From Actinacidiphila sp965342175 (GTDB lineage Bacteria; Actinomycetota; Actinomycetes; Streptomycetales; Streptomycetaceae), in NCBI RefSeq assembly GCF_965342175.1, contig NZ_CBDRBL010000001.1, positions 124,001 through 188,000 of the forward strand: DNA of 64,000 nucleotides, written 5' to 3'. Position 1 is the first letter of the stretch. Every line of letters starts with the position of its first letter. A program made the position numbers and the translations under genes. The notes beneath the pieces are model-generated. The model searched no databases. It saw nothing but the letters and a program-made list of their open reading frames with translations, and was not told the DNA's origin. Positions 41,214 to 50,173 of the stretch are shown here, one piece after another.

Positions 41214-41954
41214 GTGGCGTCCCTCCCCCTCACCCTGGCGGCTCGTCTGCTGCCCACCGCCATACTCGCCATCGTCGGCTGGACGATGGCCTCCTCACCC
41301 TCCGAGGAGATCGGCCCCGCGTCGGCGCACGGAACCCGCCCCGGCTCCACCGCGCCGTCCGGCTCGAACTCCGGGTCCGGTCCCGGTTCGGACTCCGGCT
41401 CCGCTTCCGGACCGGACGCCGCGAAAGACGCGCCCGCCACGTACTCCAAGCCGCCCTCGCCGTGTAACGCGATCAAGGCCGCCACCATCAAGAAGCTGGT
41501 GCCGGAGGCCAAGACGGCGGGCAAGCCGCTGCCCTTGACCGATCCGGCGCACCGCACCGGCTGCTCGTGGAACGCCCTCAAGGGCTTCGACTACCGCTGG
41601 CTCGACGTGACCTTCGAGGTGTCGGCGACCGGCGGCGGCCAGGACGCCGAGGCGGCGGCCAAGGCCTCGTACAAGCGCCTGAAGAACCCGAAGGCCGCCG
41701 CGGCGACCGGCATCGGCGACGAGGCGTCCGTCTCGGTCGAGCTGACGACCGAGGACAAGCAGCAGACGCGCGAGGCGGTCGTGGTGTTCCGCAAGGGCAA
41801 CGCGGTGGTGACGGTCACCTACAACGGCAGCGACTTCGAGACCAAGAAGGCGCCGTCCGACTCCGTGATCCGCGCCGGCGCCCTGACCGTGGCCAAGGAC
41901 GCCCTCGCCGGGCTCGGCCCGGGCACCAACGTCGAGGGCGACCAGAGCGCCTGA
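41214..41954 (+). CDS. Exported DUF3558-like protein (1 of 3)
   Basis: A 246-residue protein with an N-terminal hydrophobic segment (LPLTLAARLLPTAILAIVGW) but no lipobox cysteine, a Ser/Gly-rich linker, then a domain with two key cysteines: PSPCNAIKAATIKKLVPEAK and RTGCSWNALKGFDYRWLDV. It ends VTVTYNGSDFETKK. The pattern matches DUF3558, and the last half closely resembles the protein at 45306-46022. GTG start with weak GAAGAGAAG. Confidence 0.75.
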   Translation: MASLPLTLAARLLPTAILAIVGWTMASSPSEEIGPASAHGTRPGSTAPSGSNSGSGPGSDSGSASGPDAAKDAPATYSKPPSPCNAIKAATIKKLVPEAKTAGKPLPLTDPAHRTGCSWNALKGFDYRWLDVTFEVSATGGGQDAEAAAKASYKRLKNPKAAAATGIGDEASVSVELTTEDKQQTREAVVVFRKGNAVVTVTYNGSDFETKKAPSDSVIRAGALTVAKDALAGLGPGTNVEGDQSA

Positions 41955-42207
41955 GGCGGGGCGGCGGACCACCCGATGGACCGCCCGCCGTACGAGAGCC
42001 GCGCGCGGCGGGCCGCCGCGCGCGGCACCGGGGCGGCCGCGGCCGGCTGACGCCGGACGGTGCCGGGTCCGCGACCGGCCGCGTACCGGCCGACCTGGCC
42101 GACCGCCCCGCGGGGGCCCGGCGCCACCCGGCCTATGCTGCAGGCATGGGCGGTCCCGGCCCCTCCGCGACCCCCGACCTCCCCGACCGGCGAAAGGCAG
42201 CACGACC

Positions 42208-42969
42208 ATGAGCCCCCGTACCGCAGTCGTGACCGGCGCGAGCAGCGGCATCGGCGCCGCCACCGCCCGCAGGCTCGCCGAAGCCGGCTACCACGTCGTG
42301 CTCACCGCCCGCCGCGCCGACCGCCTGGAGGCGCTCGCCAAGGAGATCACCGACGCGGGTCACTCCGCGGCGGCCGTCGCCCTCGACGTCACCGACCGCG
42401 CCGCCGTGGACGCGCTCGCCGCCTCGCTGGACCGCGTGGACGTGCTCTTCGCCAACGCCGGGGGCGCGCTCGGCGCGGACTCCGTCGCCACGGCCGACCC
42501 GGAGGAATGGCGCACGATGTACGAGGTCAACGTCCTCGGCGTGCTCCACACCGTCCAGGCCTTCCTGCCGGGGCTGATCGCCTCGGGCGACGGCACCGTG
42601 GTCGTGCTCTCCTCCACGGCCGCCTTCACCCCGTACGAGGGCGGCGGCGGCTACGTGGCGGCCAAGCACGGCGCCCACGCCCTCGCCGGCACGCTCCGCC
42701 TGGAACTGCTCGGCGAGCCGGTCCGCGTGATCGAGATCGCCCCCGGCATGGTGAAGACCGAGGGCTTCGCGCTCACCCGCTTCCACGGCGACCAGGAGAA
42801 GGCCGCCGCCGTCTACGCGGGCGTGGCCGAGCCCCTCACCTCCGAGGACATCGCCGACACCGTCACCTGGGCGGTCACCCGCCCGTCGCACGTCAACGTC
42901 GATCTGCTGGTCGTCCGCCCCCGCGCCCAGGCCGCACAGCACCGGGTGCACCGGGAGCCGCAGGGATGA
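42208..42969 (+). CDS. SDR family oxidoreductase
   Basis: Short-chain dehydrogenase/reductase of 253 residues, related to YdfG-type NADP-dependent enzymes. Cofactor motif TGASSGIG at residues 9-16, NAG near 89, catalytic Ser in VLSSTAAF and YxxxK in YVAAK (about 151-155). GAAAGG upstream of the ATG. Substrate unknown. Confidence 0.92.
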   Translation: MSPRTAVVTGASSGIGAATARRLAEAGYHVVLTARRADRLEALAKEITDAGHSAAAVALDVTDRAAVDALAASLDRVDVLFANAGGALGADSVATADPEEWRTMYEVNVLGVLHTVQAFLPGLIASGDGTVVVLSSTAAFTPYEGGGGYVAAKHGAHALAGTLRLELLGEPVRVIEIAPGMVKTEGFALTRFHGDQEKAAAVYAGVAEPLTSEDIADTVTWAVTRPSHVNVDLLVVRPRAQAAQHRVHREPQG

Positions 42970-43024
42970 CGGCCGCGGCGGGCCGCGCGGTCGGCGCGGC
43001 CCGCAGGGTCCGCCCCGACCGGGC

Positions 43025-44218
43025 TCACCCCTTGACGCAGACGACCTGCTTGAGCTTCGCGACGACCTCCACGAGGTCGCGCTGCTGCTCGATCACCTTC
43101 TCGATCGGCTTGTAGGCACCCGGGATCTCGTCCACCACACCCGAGTCCTTGCGGCACTCGACGCCCTTGGTCTGCTCCTCCAGGTCCCGCGTGGAGAACC
43201 GCTTCTTCGCCGCGTTGCGGCTCATCCTGCGGCCCGCGCCGTGCGAGGCGGAGTTGAAGGCGTCGGCGTTGCCGAGGCCGCGGACGATGTACGAACCCGT
43301 GCCCATAGAGCCCGGGATGATGCCGTGGTCGCCGCTGCCGGCCCTGATCGCGCCCTTGCGGGTGACGAGCAGGTCCATGCCGTCGTAGCGCTCCTCCGCC
43401 ACGTAGTTGTGGTGGCAGGAGATGACCTCGCCGAAGGTGACCTTGGCCTTGCGGAACTCGCGCCGCAGAACCTCCTGGAACAAGGCCATCATGATCGCGC
43501 GGTTGCGCTTCGCGTAGTCCTGCGCCCAGAACAGGTCGCGCCGGTAGGCCGCCATCTGCGGGGTGTCCGCGACGAAGACGGCCAGGTCGCGGTCGACCAG
43601 GCCCTGGTTGTGCGGCAGCTTCTGGGCCTGCTCGATGTGGTACTCGGCGAGTTCCTTGCCGATGTTGCGCGAGCCGGAATGCAGCATCAGCCAGACCGCG
43701 CCCTCCTCGTCGAGGCAGACCTCGATGAAGTGGTTGCCGGAGCCGAGGGTGCCCATCTGCTTCGTCGCGCGCTCGTGCCGGAACCTGACGGGCTCGGCCA
43801 GGTCGTCGAAGCCGTCCCAGAAGCGGTCCCAGCCGGCCGTCGGCAGGCCGTACAGCCGGGCGGGGTCTACGGCCTCGTCGTGCATGCCGCGGCCGACCGG
43901 GACGGCCTGTTCGATCTTGGAGCGCAGCCGCGAGAGGTCGCCGGGCAGGTCGTTCGCCGTCAGCGACGTCCGCACGGCGCTCATGCCGCAGCCGATGTCC
44001 ACGCCGACCGCCGCCGGGCAGACCGCGCCGTGCATCGCGATCACCGAGCCCACCGTGGCGCCCTTGCCGTAGTGGACGTCGGGCATGACGGCGAGGCCCT
44101 TGATCCACGGCAGCGAGGAGACATTGCGCAGCTGCTGCATGGCGACGCCCTCGACCGCGGCCGGGTCGGTCCACATGCGGATCGGCACCCGCACTCCGGG
44201 CACTTGTGTGTACGACAT
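43025..44218 (-). CDS. rtcB: RtcB family protein (RNA ligase)
   Basis: GTP/Mn-dependent RNA ligase family protein of 397 residues that joins 2',3'-cyclic phosphate or 3'-phosphate ends to 5'-OH ends. Metal ligands appear in MPDVHYGKGATVGSV, GVDIGCGM, LGSGNHFIEVC and HSGSRNIG; the guanylated His is in NSASHGAGRRMSR. AGGGGG precedes the ATG at 44218. No rtcA, rtcR or archease is in the window. Convergent with the SDR gene. Confidence 0.93.
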   Translation of the reverse strand: MSYTQVPGVRVPIRMWTDPAAVEGVAMQQLRNVSSLPWIKGLAVMPDVHYGKGATVGSVIAMHGAVCPAAVGVDIGCGMSAVRTSLTANDLPGDLSRLRSKIEQAVPVGRGMHDEAVDPARLYGLPTAGWDRFWDGFDDLAEPVRFRHERATKQMGTLGSGNHFIEVCLDEEGAVWLMLHSGSRNIGKELAEYHIEQAQKLPHNQGLVDRDLAVFVADTPQMAAYRRDLFWAQDYAKRNRAIMMALFQEVLRREFRKAKVTFGEVISCHHNYVAEERYDGMDLLVTRKGAIRAGSGDHGIIPGSMGTGSYIVRGLGNADAFNSASHGAGRRMSRNAAKKRFSTRDLEEQTKGVECRKDSGVVDEIPGAYKPIEKVIEQQRDLVEVVAKLKQVVCVKG

Positions 44219-44349
44219 CTCGGTGTCCCCCTGGGACGAACGGCGGAAACCATCAGGACAACGCAAACAACACGTCTCGATGGAAAGCGAAATAAAGGGC
44301 GAAGTCGGCCATAAGGCCCCATGATTCGGCGACGGCCGCAGCGCGTGCG

Positions 44350-44366
44350 GTAGACATTGTGTCTAC
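44350..44366. promoter_or_regulatory. Short perfect inverted repeat upstream of the DUF3558 lipoprotein gene
   Basis: GTAGACA-TTG-TGTCTAC is a perfect 7-bp inverted repeat between divergent rtcB and the DUF3558-like gene, about 70 bases before the latter's start. A regulator site is possible; nothing identifies the protein. Confidence 0.4.
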
Positions 44367-44436
44367 CCGTCGCCCACTCCCGCCAAGGGATTTACGCGGG
44401 CGCCGGACCGATCGCCGGAGGAAAGGGCCACCTCAA

Positions 44437-45240
44437 GTGCTGCCAACGGGAGACCGCGACCACCGGATTCGGGGCCTGGCGGCCGCGGCATGCACGACCG
44501 TGCTCGCCGTCGCCGCGCTGGCCGGGTGCACCGGGTCCGGCGGCAGCGGGGAGGGCGCACGCAACGGCGACACCGCGGGCGGCAGGCAGTCCACCCCGGC
44601 GGCCCCGCCCGGCCGCTACCGGGTGCTGCCCGAGCCCTGCGGCGCCCTGGCCCGCCCGACCCTCGAGAAGTTCGTCCCGGACGCGGACGACTACGCGGGC
44701 GAGGCGGCCGTGACGTTCGACACGGACCGCAAGGCGGGCTGCGCGTGGACCGGCCGCACCGAACTCGGCAACCGCTATCTGCGCATCGATCTCGAGCGCG
44801 TCGTGTCGTACGACACGTCCGTCAGCGACGAGGACCAGGCCGCGGCGGACTACGGCAGCCGGGCCGCCGCCGCCCACATCCCGTCCGCCACGCCACCGGC
44901 CGACGCCTCCGCCTCGGCCACCACCGAACCGCCCGGACCGCCGACCGGGAGCCCGACGGCCCCGGACACCGCCTCGCCGACCGCGACGGCCGCCGGCGGC
45001 GGCACCTCCCCTCGCACCCTCGACGACCTCGGCGACGGGGCCTTCCTCGACGACGTCCTCAAGAACCGGAACTCCGGACCCCACCGCGACGTCACCGTGG
45101 TCTTCCGCATGGCGAACGTTCTGGTCACCGTCGAACTCTCCCAGTGGTCTACGGACAAATCGGTCGAACCGCCCAGCGAGGAGCTGCAGCTGGGCGCCCG
45201 GCAGATCGCCTCCGAGCTGGCAGATCAACTCGACGAATGA
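44437..45240 (+). CDS. DUF3558-like lipoprotein (2 of 3)
   Basis: A 267-residue lipoprotein with a signal ending in the lipobox LAALAGC (about residue 31). The mature part has PEPCGALARPTLEKFVPDAD and KAGCAWTGRTELGNRYLRID, the paired-cysteine pattern of DUF3558, interrupted by a Pro/Thr/Ser-rich insert, and ends VLVTVELSQW plus a helix. The GTG at 44437 is preferred for the GGAGGAAAGG upstream; a GTG at 44359 would add an unlikely Arg-rich leader. Confidence 0.8.
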   Translation: MLPTGDRDHRIRGLAAAACTTVLAVAALAGCTGSGGSGEGARNGDTAGGRQSTPAAPPGRYRVLPEPCGALARPTLEKFVPDADDYAGEAAVTFDTDRKAGCAWTGRTELGNRYLRIDLERVVSYDTSVSDEDQAAADYGSRAAAAHIPSATPPADASASATTEPPGPPTGSPTAPDTASPTATAAGGGTSPRTLDDLGDGAFLDDVLKNRNSGPHRDVTVVFRMANVLVTVELSQWSTDKSVEPPSEELQLGARQIASELADQLDE

Positions 45241-45305
45241 GGCGAGGCGCGTAGTCTGGCCGTTTGTGCCATGACATGACGCGCAACGAAATGAGCGAAG
45301 GATCC

Positions 45306-46022
45306 ATGCACCGATCAGCCCCGCACCTCGCCCGCCTGCTCGTGGGCGCGGCCGTGCCGGTGATGCTCGTCGCCGGCTGCTCATCCGGCTCGGACTCGTC
45401 GAAGGACGACGCGCGGAAGGCCGCCGCCCCCTCGGCCCCGGTCTCGGCCCCCGCGTCGGCGTCCGCGTCACCGTCGGCCGGCGCGGCGACCCCCGCCACG
45501 TTCGCCGCACTCCCCGACCCCTGCCGGGTCATCGGCGCCAAGACCGTCAAGTCCCTGGTGCCCAAGGCGAAGAAGCCGGCGGGAATCCCCGCGCACTCCG
45601 CGGAGCGCGACGAGCGCGGCGGCTGCTCGTGGAACGGCCTGGACGGCTACCAGTACCGCTGGTTGGACGTCTCCCTCCAGCGCTACGACACGGTCGCCGG
45701 TCTCGGCTCGGCAAAGGAGCAGGCCGAGGAGCGCTACGCCGAGCAGGTCGCCGCGGCCGTCAAGGCCAAGGGCGCCAGGAGCGAGCCGGTCACGGACGGC
45801 GCGTGGGACGCGGGCACCGCGGTCACCTCGACGTCGAAGAAGGACAAGGAGGAGTACCGGGAGGTCACGGTCGTCGCCCGCACCCGGAACGCCGTGCTGG
45901 TGCTCACCTACAACGGCGCGGGCCTCGAGAAGGCGAAGCCCCCGGCCGAGTCCGGACTGAAGGCCGACGCGCTCAAGGCGGCCAAGGAGGCGGCCACCGC
46001 GGTCGCGGCGGCGAACGCGTAA
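45306..46022 (+). CDS. DUF3558-like lipoprotein (3 of 3)
   Basis: A 238-residue lipoprotein with lipobox LVAGC near residue 25, an Ala/Ser/Pro linker, then PDPCRVIGAKTVKSLVPKAK and RGGCSWNGLDGYQYRWLDVS, and VLVLTYNGAGLEKAK near the end. It is clearly paralogous to the protein at 41214-41954. GAAGGA precedes the ATG. It follows the second paralogue by 65 bases in the same direction. Confidence 0.82.
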   Translation: MHRSAPHLARLLVGAAVPVMLVAGCSSGSDSSKDDARKAAAPSAPVSAPASASASPSAGAATPATFAALPDPCRVIGAKTVKSLVPKAKKPAGIPAHSAERDERGGCSWNGLDGYQYRWLDVSLQRYDTVAGLGSAKEQAEERYAEQVAAAVKAKGARSEPVTDGAWDAGTAVTSTSKKDKEEYREVTVVARTRNAVLVLTYNGAGLEKAKPPAESGLKADALKAAKEAATAVAAANA

Positions 46023-46061
46023 CAACTGCCGTACCCGCTGTACCGATTCACCCCGTTTGGG

Positions 46062-46092
46062 CAGCCTGCCCGTCGCCTCGTGTGGCAGGCTG
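46062..46092 (+). repeat. Inverted repeat between the DUF3558 and DUF2637 genes
   Basis: CAGCCTGCC (46062-46070) and GGCAGGCTG (46084-46092) form a 9-bp stem with a 13-base loop, 40 bases after the lipoprotein stop and 35 before the next start. Either a terminator or a regulatory site. Confidence 0.5.
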
Positions 46093-46126
46093 GGCGGGCC
46101 AGTTTCCGAGCCTGGGAGGGTCGCGG

Positions 46127-47476
46127 GTGTCCGCGATACGTTTGAACCGGACGCACCGGATCCTGATCGGTGTGGTCGTCACGGGCGCGGTGGTCATCGC
46201 CGCGATCGGCTTCGCGGGCTCGTACGCGGCCGTACGCGAGCTGGCACTGCGCAAGGGCTTCGGCGCCTTCGCCAACGTCTTCCCGATCGGCATCGACGCC
46301 GGGATCGTCGTCCTGCTCGCGCTCGACCTGCTGCTGACCTGGCTGCGCATCCCCTTCCCGCTGCTGCGCCAGACGGCATGGCTGCTGACAGCGGCGACGA
46401 TCGCGTTCAACGGCGCGGCGGCCTGGCCCGACCCGCTCGGCGTCGGGATGCACGGCATCATCCCGATCCTCTTCGTCGTCGCGGTGGAGGCGGCCCGGCA
46501 CGCCATCGGCCGCATCGCCGACATCACCGCCGACAAGCACATGGAGTCGGTCCGGATCACCCGGTGGCTGCTGGCCCCCTTCGCGACCTTCCGCCTGTGG
46601 CGGCGCATGAAGCTGTGGGAGCTGCGCAGCTACGAAGAGGTCATCCGGGTCGAGCAGGAACGCCTTGTCTACCGTGCCCGGCTGCGCGCCCGCTACGGCC
46701 GTTCCTGGCGCCGCAAGGCCCCGGTCGAAGCCCTGATGCCGCTGAAGCTCGCCCGGTACGGGGTGCCGCTGGAGCAGACCGCGGCCCTCGGCCTGGCCGC
46801 CGCGGGCATCGACCCCCCGGCGGCCGGCCAGGCGTCGGCGCCCGTCGGCCTCACGGCGACTGCCATCGAGCCGCGGCCCGCGCAGGCCGCGGCCCCTGCC
46901 GTCGCAGTGCCGGATCACGAGTCCAGGGCCGTCCGGACGGTGACGCCCGCCCAGGCACCGATGCCGAGCAATGCGGCGGAGGAGCCGAACCCGTGGTTCG
47001 CCGCTCCTCAGTCCGTGCATTCCCAGGGCGGCTACGACCCGCACGAGCCGTCCACATATGGCTCGCGACAACAGGCCGTCGCCAACGACGAAACGCAACA
47101 ACAGCCCGTTGGGAGCGAAGCGCCGCAGCAGGCCCCGGTCCCGCACCCTCGCGCCCCTGAGCCCGATCCTGCTCCGACGCCAACGCCCGTGTCGGTCCAA
47201 GAGCAGGCCCCGGAGCCGCCCGTACAGGTCCCGAACGGCGCAGGTGGGACGCGCAACCTCGGCGAGCGCGGAACGGACGCAGTCCCGTCGGACGAGGACC
47301 TGTACCGGGTGTTCCGGCAGTCGATAGAAGGCGAGGGCATGCCCACGCCCGGCGCTTTCGCCGCGAACATCAAGGCGGTGTTCGGGCTGCAACTCCAGGC
47401 CCGGGATCTGAACCAGTACCTGGAGCGGTTCGCGGCCCGTCTCAACAATGAGCTGATGGAGGACCACATCGCATAG
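46127..47476 (+). CDS. DUF2637 domain-containing membrane protein
   Basis: A 449-residue protein. Residues 1-130 hold four membrane helices with the DUF2637 features (FANVFPIGIDAGIVVLLALD, MHGIIPILFVVAVEAARHAI). Then comes a basic stretch, a long Pro/Gln/Ala-rich linker, and a C-terminal helical domain (PSDEDLYRVFRQSIEGEGMP). DUF2637 (SpdA-like) proteins are frequent in Streptomyces integrative elements but also occur as chromosomal genes. It ends 10 bases before the transposase remnant. GTG start with GGGAGGG upstream. Confidence 0.82.
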   Translation: MSAIRLNRTHRILIGVVVTGAVVIAAIGFAGSYAAVRELALRKGFGAFANVFPIGIDAGIVVLLALDLLLTWLRIPFPLLRQTAWLLTAATIAFNGAAAWPDPLGVGMHGIIPILFVVAVEAARHAIGRIADITADKHMESVRITRWLLAPFATFRLWRRMKLWELRSYEEVIRVEQERLVYRARLRARYGRSWRRKAPVEALMPLKLARYGVPLEQTAALGLAAAGIDPPAAGQASAPVGLTATAIEPRPAQAAAPAVAVPDHESRAVRTVTPAQAPMPSNAAEEPNPWFAAPQSVHSQGGYDPHEPSTYGSRQQAVANDETQQQPVGSEAPQQAPVPHPRAPEPDPAPTPTPVSVQEQAPEPPVQVPNGAGGTRNLGERGTDAVPSDEDLYRVFRQSIEGEGMPTPGAFAANIKAVFGLQLQARDLNQYLERFAARLNNELMEDHIA

Positions 47477-47485
47477 GTGCGAGGT

Positions 47486-47838
47486 TCAATGCCCTCCGCG
47501 CCAGCGGGCGCCCGCCGCGTGCTGGTGGGCGCGCACGATGGTGGAGTCCACCGACACGTCCCAGTCGATCTCGCCCACCGCATCGGCCATGGCCCGCACG
47601 TGCTGCAGCAGGCGTTCCCAGGTGCCGTCCGCCGACCATCACCGGCGCCGCTCACAGATCGTCTTCCACGGCCCGAACCGCTCGGGCAGATCACGCCACG
47701 GCGCCCCGGTCCGCGCCCGGTGGAGGATCCCGTCGATCACCTGTCGATGATCTCGCCAACGCCCGCACCGTGCGTCACTCCCCGGCAGGTGCGCCTGAGC
47801 CGGTCCCACTCGGCATCCGTGAGATCGCCGCGTTCATG
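47486..47838 (-). pseudogene. Decayed IS5-type transposase fragment
   Basis: Read on the minus strand, the pieces HERGDLTDAEWDRL, VIDGILHRARTGAPWRDLPE, RFGPWKTICERR, SADGTWERLLQHVRAMADAV and IDWDVSVDSTIVRAHQHAAG line up with the N-terminal part of IS5-family (IS1647/IS112-like) transposases. They are broken by a frameshift after RLRRTC, an in-frame TGA between ERRR and WSADG, and a stop right after HAAGARWRGGH. The DDE catalytic C-terminal part is missing. Clearly non-functional. Confidence 0.85.
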
Positions 47839-47855
47839 CCGCCCCACAGGGCCCC

Positions 47856-48430
47856 CTCAGGCGGAACCCGAGCGGCCCGCGACAAAAGCCGCGCATGTGA
47901 CAAACACATGATCGGCCGGACAGCTCCTAACCGGCGGCCGAGGCCGTGACCACTGCCGGCGCCAGGAGGCCACCACGTCGGACGCCGACAGCAGCCGGAC
48001 CCGCGCCGCGTCGAGGGACCCCGGGTGCAGGGCGAACGCCTCGCCGCCCTCGGGCAGGTCGAGGTCGCCGCGCAGCAGGTAGGCCAGCAGGGCTGCCTCC
48101 GGAGCACGGCGCTGCTGGAGACCCGCGACCGGGCGGACCTGGCGTGGCTGCCGGGGCGGATCCCGGGGCGGGAGACAAAGGCCCGTGTACTGGCCTGGCT
48201 GCTGGCGGACCCCGCCGCATACGCCACGGCTGTCCCCGCCGTCACGGCCGCGTCGACACCGCGACGGACGTGCTGCGGCTGCTCGTCGTGCGCTCGGGCG
48301 ACCCGGGCCTGGTCGACCCGCCGCGGCTGCGCACCGTGCCGAGGCCGCTGCGGCGCCCCGTGAGCCGCCCCGCGTGCGACGACCACCCGCTGCTGGGCCC
48401 TAGCCTGCGGTGCCCCTCCACCGCGTTCGA
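47856..48430. pseudogene. Opposed fragments of degraded coding sequence
   Basis: Two coding-like pieces abut near 48110 in opposite orientations. On the minus strand (48110 to about 47860): PEAALLAYLLRGDLDLPEGG then EAFALHPGSLDAARVRLLSA and SDVVASWRRQWSRP. On the plus strand (48112 to about 48375): ALLETRDRADLAWLPGR, ARVLAWLLADPAAYATAVPA, then after a frameshift VDTATDVLRLLVVRSGDPGL and VDPPRLRTVPRPLRR. The last block resembles large conserved Streptomyces proteins I cannot name firmly. Neither piece has a start. Confidence 0.55.
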
Positions 48431-48505
48431 ATATTCGCACCCCCACACGCACGACGGCGGCGGGTGGCCGTGCCATCCGCCGCCGTCACGTACGCGTCCG
48501 CCGGC

Positions 48506-50173
48506 TCAGCTCGCCGAGAGCAGTTCCCGCACCCGCTCCTGACCCACCGCCAGCAGCAGCGTGGGCAGCCGAGGCCCGGTGTCCCGGCCGACCAGGAGCC
48601 GGTAGAGCAGAGCGAAGAAGGAGCGCTGGGCGACCTTCATCTCCTGCGTCGGCTTGGCGTCGGGCGCGAAGCCCGCCTGGATCTTCGGCACGCCGTAGAC
48701 CAGGGTGGTCAGCCCGTCCAGCGACCAGTGCTCGGCGAGCCCGTCCACCAGCAGCTTCAGGGCCTCCCGCTCCTCCCCGGACAGGGCCGCGAGCGCCTCG
48801 CTGTCCGGCTCGGTGCGCACCTGGGTGCGGGCCTCGGGCTCCACGTGGGTGTTCACCCAGCGCTCGGCGCAGTCCAGCCGCGGCCGGGCCTCGTCCAGCG
48901 AGGTCAGCGGGTGCTCCTGGTCGAAGTCGCGCAGGATGCGCAGCGTCTGCTCCTCGTCCCCGGTGGTGATGTCCAGGACCGAGGCGAGGGTGCGGTACGG
49001 CAGCTTGCGCGGGGTGGTCGGCAGTTCCCCGCTCGCGGTGCCCGCGGCACGCGAGTGCACCGCGACGTCCACCGGGGCGGCCGTGCCCTCGGCGACCTTG
49101 CGCTCCAGCGCGTCCCACTCGTCGTAGGTGCGGGAGATCTCGTCGCCGAAGGAGATGTTGAACGCCTGGTTGGGCCGGCGGCGGGCGTACAGCCAGCGCA
49201 GCAGCTGCGGCTCCATGATCTGCAGGGCGTCGGCCGCGATCGGCACCCCGCCCTTGGAGCTGGACATCTTCGCCATGCCGCTGATGCCGACGAAGGCGTA
49301 CATCGGGCCGATGGGCGGCTCTGCGCCGAAGATCTCGCGCACCAGCTGCTGACCCACCATCCACGAGGAGCCGGGCGACTGGTGGTCCACACCGGAGGGC
49401 TCGAAGTCCACGCCCTTGAAGGCCCAGCGCATCGGCCAGTCGACCTTCCACACCAGCTTGCCGCGGTCGAACTCGCTCAGCCGGACCGTCTCGCGGTTGC
49501 CGCAGGCCTGGCACTCGTAGGTGAGGTCGGTGGTGTCGTCGTCGTAGGCGACGACCGTGGTCAGGTCCTTGTCGCAGGCCGTGCAGTACGGCTTGTACGG
49601 GTAGTACTCGGGGGCCTGCGCGAGCGTGGCCTCCTCGTCGTCCTGCTCCTCGCCGCCGCCCTTCTTCTTCGTGCGGTAGCGGCCGAGCACCTCGTCGATC
49701 CGCCGGCGCTCGCGCATCGCGTGCAGGACCTGCTCGCGGTAGGTGCCGGAGGTGTACTCGACGGTCTGGCTGATCTCGGTGACCTCGACGCCCAGCGCCG
49801 CCAGCGCCTCCCGGAAGGGGGCCTTGAAGTGGTCGGACCAGGTCGCGTACGGGCTGCCCTCGGGGGCCGGCACGGAGGTCAGCGGCTTGCCGATGTGCTC
49901 GGCGTAGGACGGGTCGTAGCCGGCCGGCACCTTGCGGTAGCGGTCGAAGTCGTCCCAGGACAGGATGTGCTCGCAGGGCACACCGCGCCGCTTGATCTCG
50001 TCGGCGACCAGGTGCGGGACCATGATCTCGCGCAGGTTGCCCAGATGGATCGGCCCGGAGGGGCTGATCCCCGAGGCGACGATGATTTTCTTGCCCGGAG
50101 CCCGCCGCTCGGCTTCCGCGATGACGTCGTCCGCGAAGCGGGCGACCCAGTCGGCCTCGGTGCTCTGAGCCAC
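48506..50173 (-). CDS. lysS: Lysyl-tRNA synthetase, class I
   Basis: Charges tRNA-Lys. This is the unusual class I (archaeal/spirochaete-type) enzyme, 555 residues, with the HIGH variant SGPIHLGNLRE near residue 40 and KMSSSKGG near residue 295. A four-cysteine zinc module (YCTACDKDL ... YECQACGNRE) lies between them. GTG start. Class I LysRS is usual in streptomycetes, which may also have a class II enzyme elsewhere. Divergent from argS across 128 bases. Confidence 0.95.
   Translation of the reverse strand: MAQSTEADWVARFADDVIAEAERRAPGKKIIVASGISPSGPIHLGNLREIMVPHLVADEIKRRGVPCEHILSWDDFDRYRKVPAGYDPSYAEHIGKPLTSVPAPEGSPYATWSDHFKAPFREALAALGVEVTEISQTVEYTSGTYREQVLHAMRERRRIDEVLGRYRTKKKGGGEEQDDEEATLAQAPEYYPYKPYCTACDKDLTTVVAYDDDTTDLTYECQACGNRETVRLSEFDRGKLVWKVDWPMRWAFKGVDFEPSGVDHQSPGSSWMVGQQLVREIFGAEPPIGPMYAFVGISGMAKMSSSKGGVPIAADALQIMEPQLLRWLYARRRPNQAFNISFGDEISRTYDEWDALERKVAEGTAAPVDVAVHSRAAGTASGELPTTPRKLPYRTLASVLDITTGDEEQTLRILRDFDQEHPLTSLDEARPRLDCAERWVNTHVEPEARTQVRTEPDSEALAALSGEEREALKLLVDGLAEHWSLDGLTTLVYGVPKIQAGFAPDAKPTQEMKVAQRSFFALLYRLLVGRDTGPRLPTLLLAVGQERVRELLSAS

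Noticed and set aside
48415..48460. GTTCGAAT resembling a tRNA T-loop, which would make a tRNA attachment site
   Set aside because: The flanking bases do not form a T stem and no acceptor, D or anticodon arms can be drawn.
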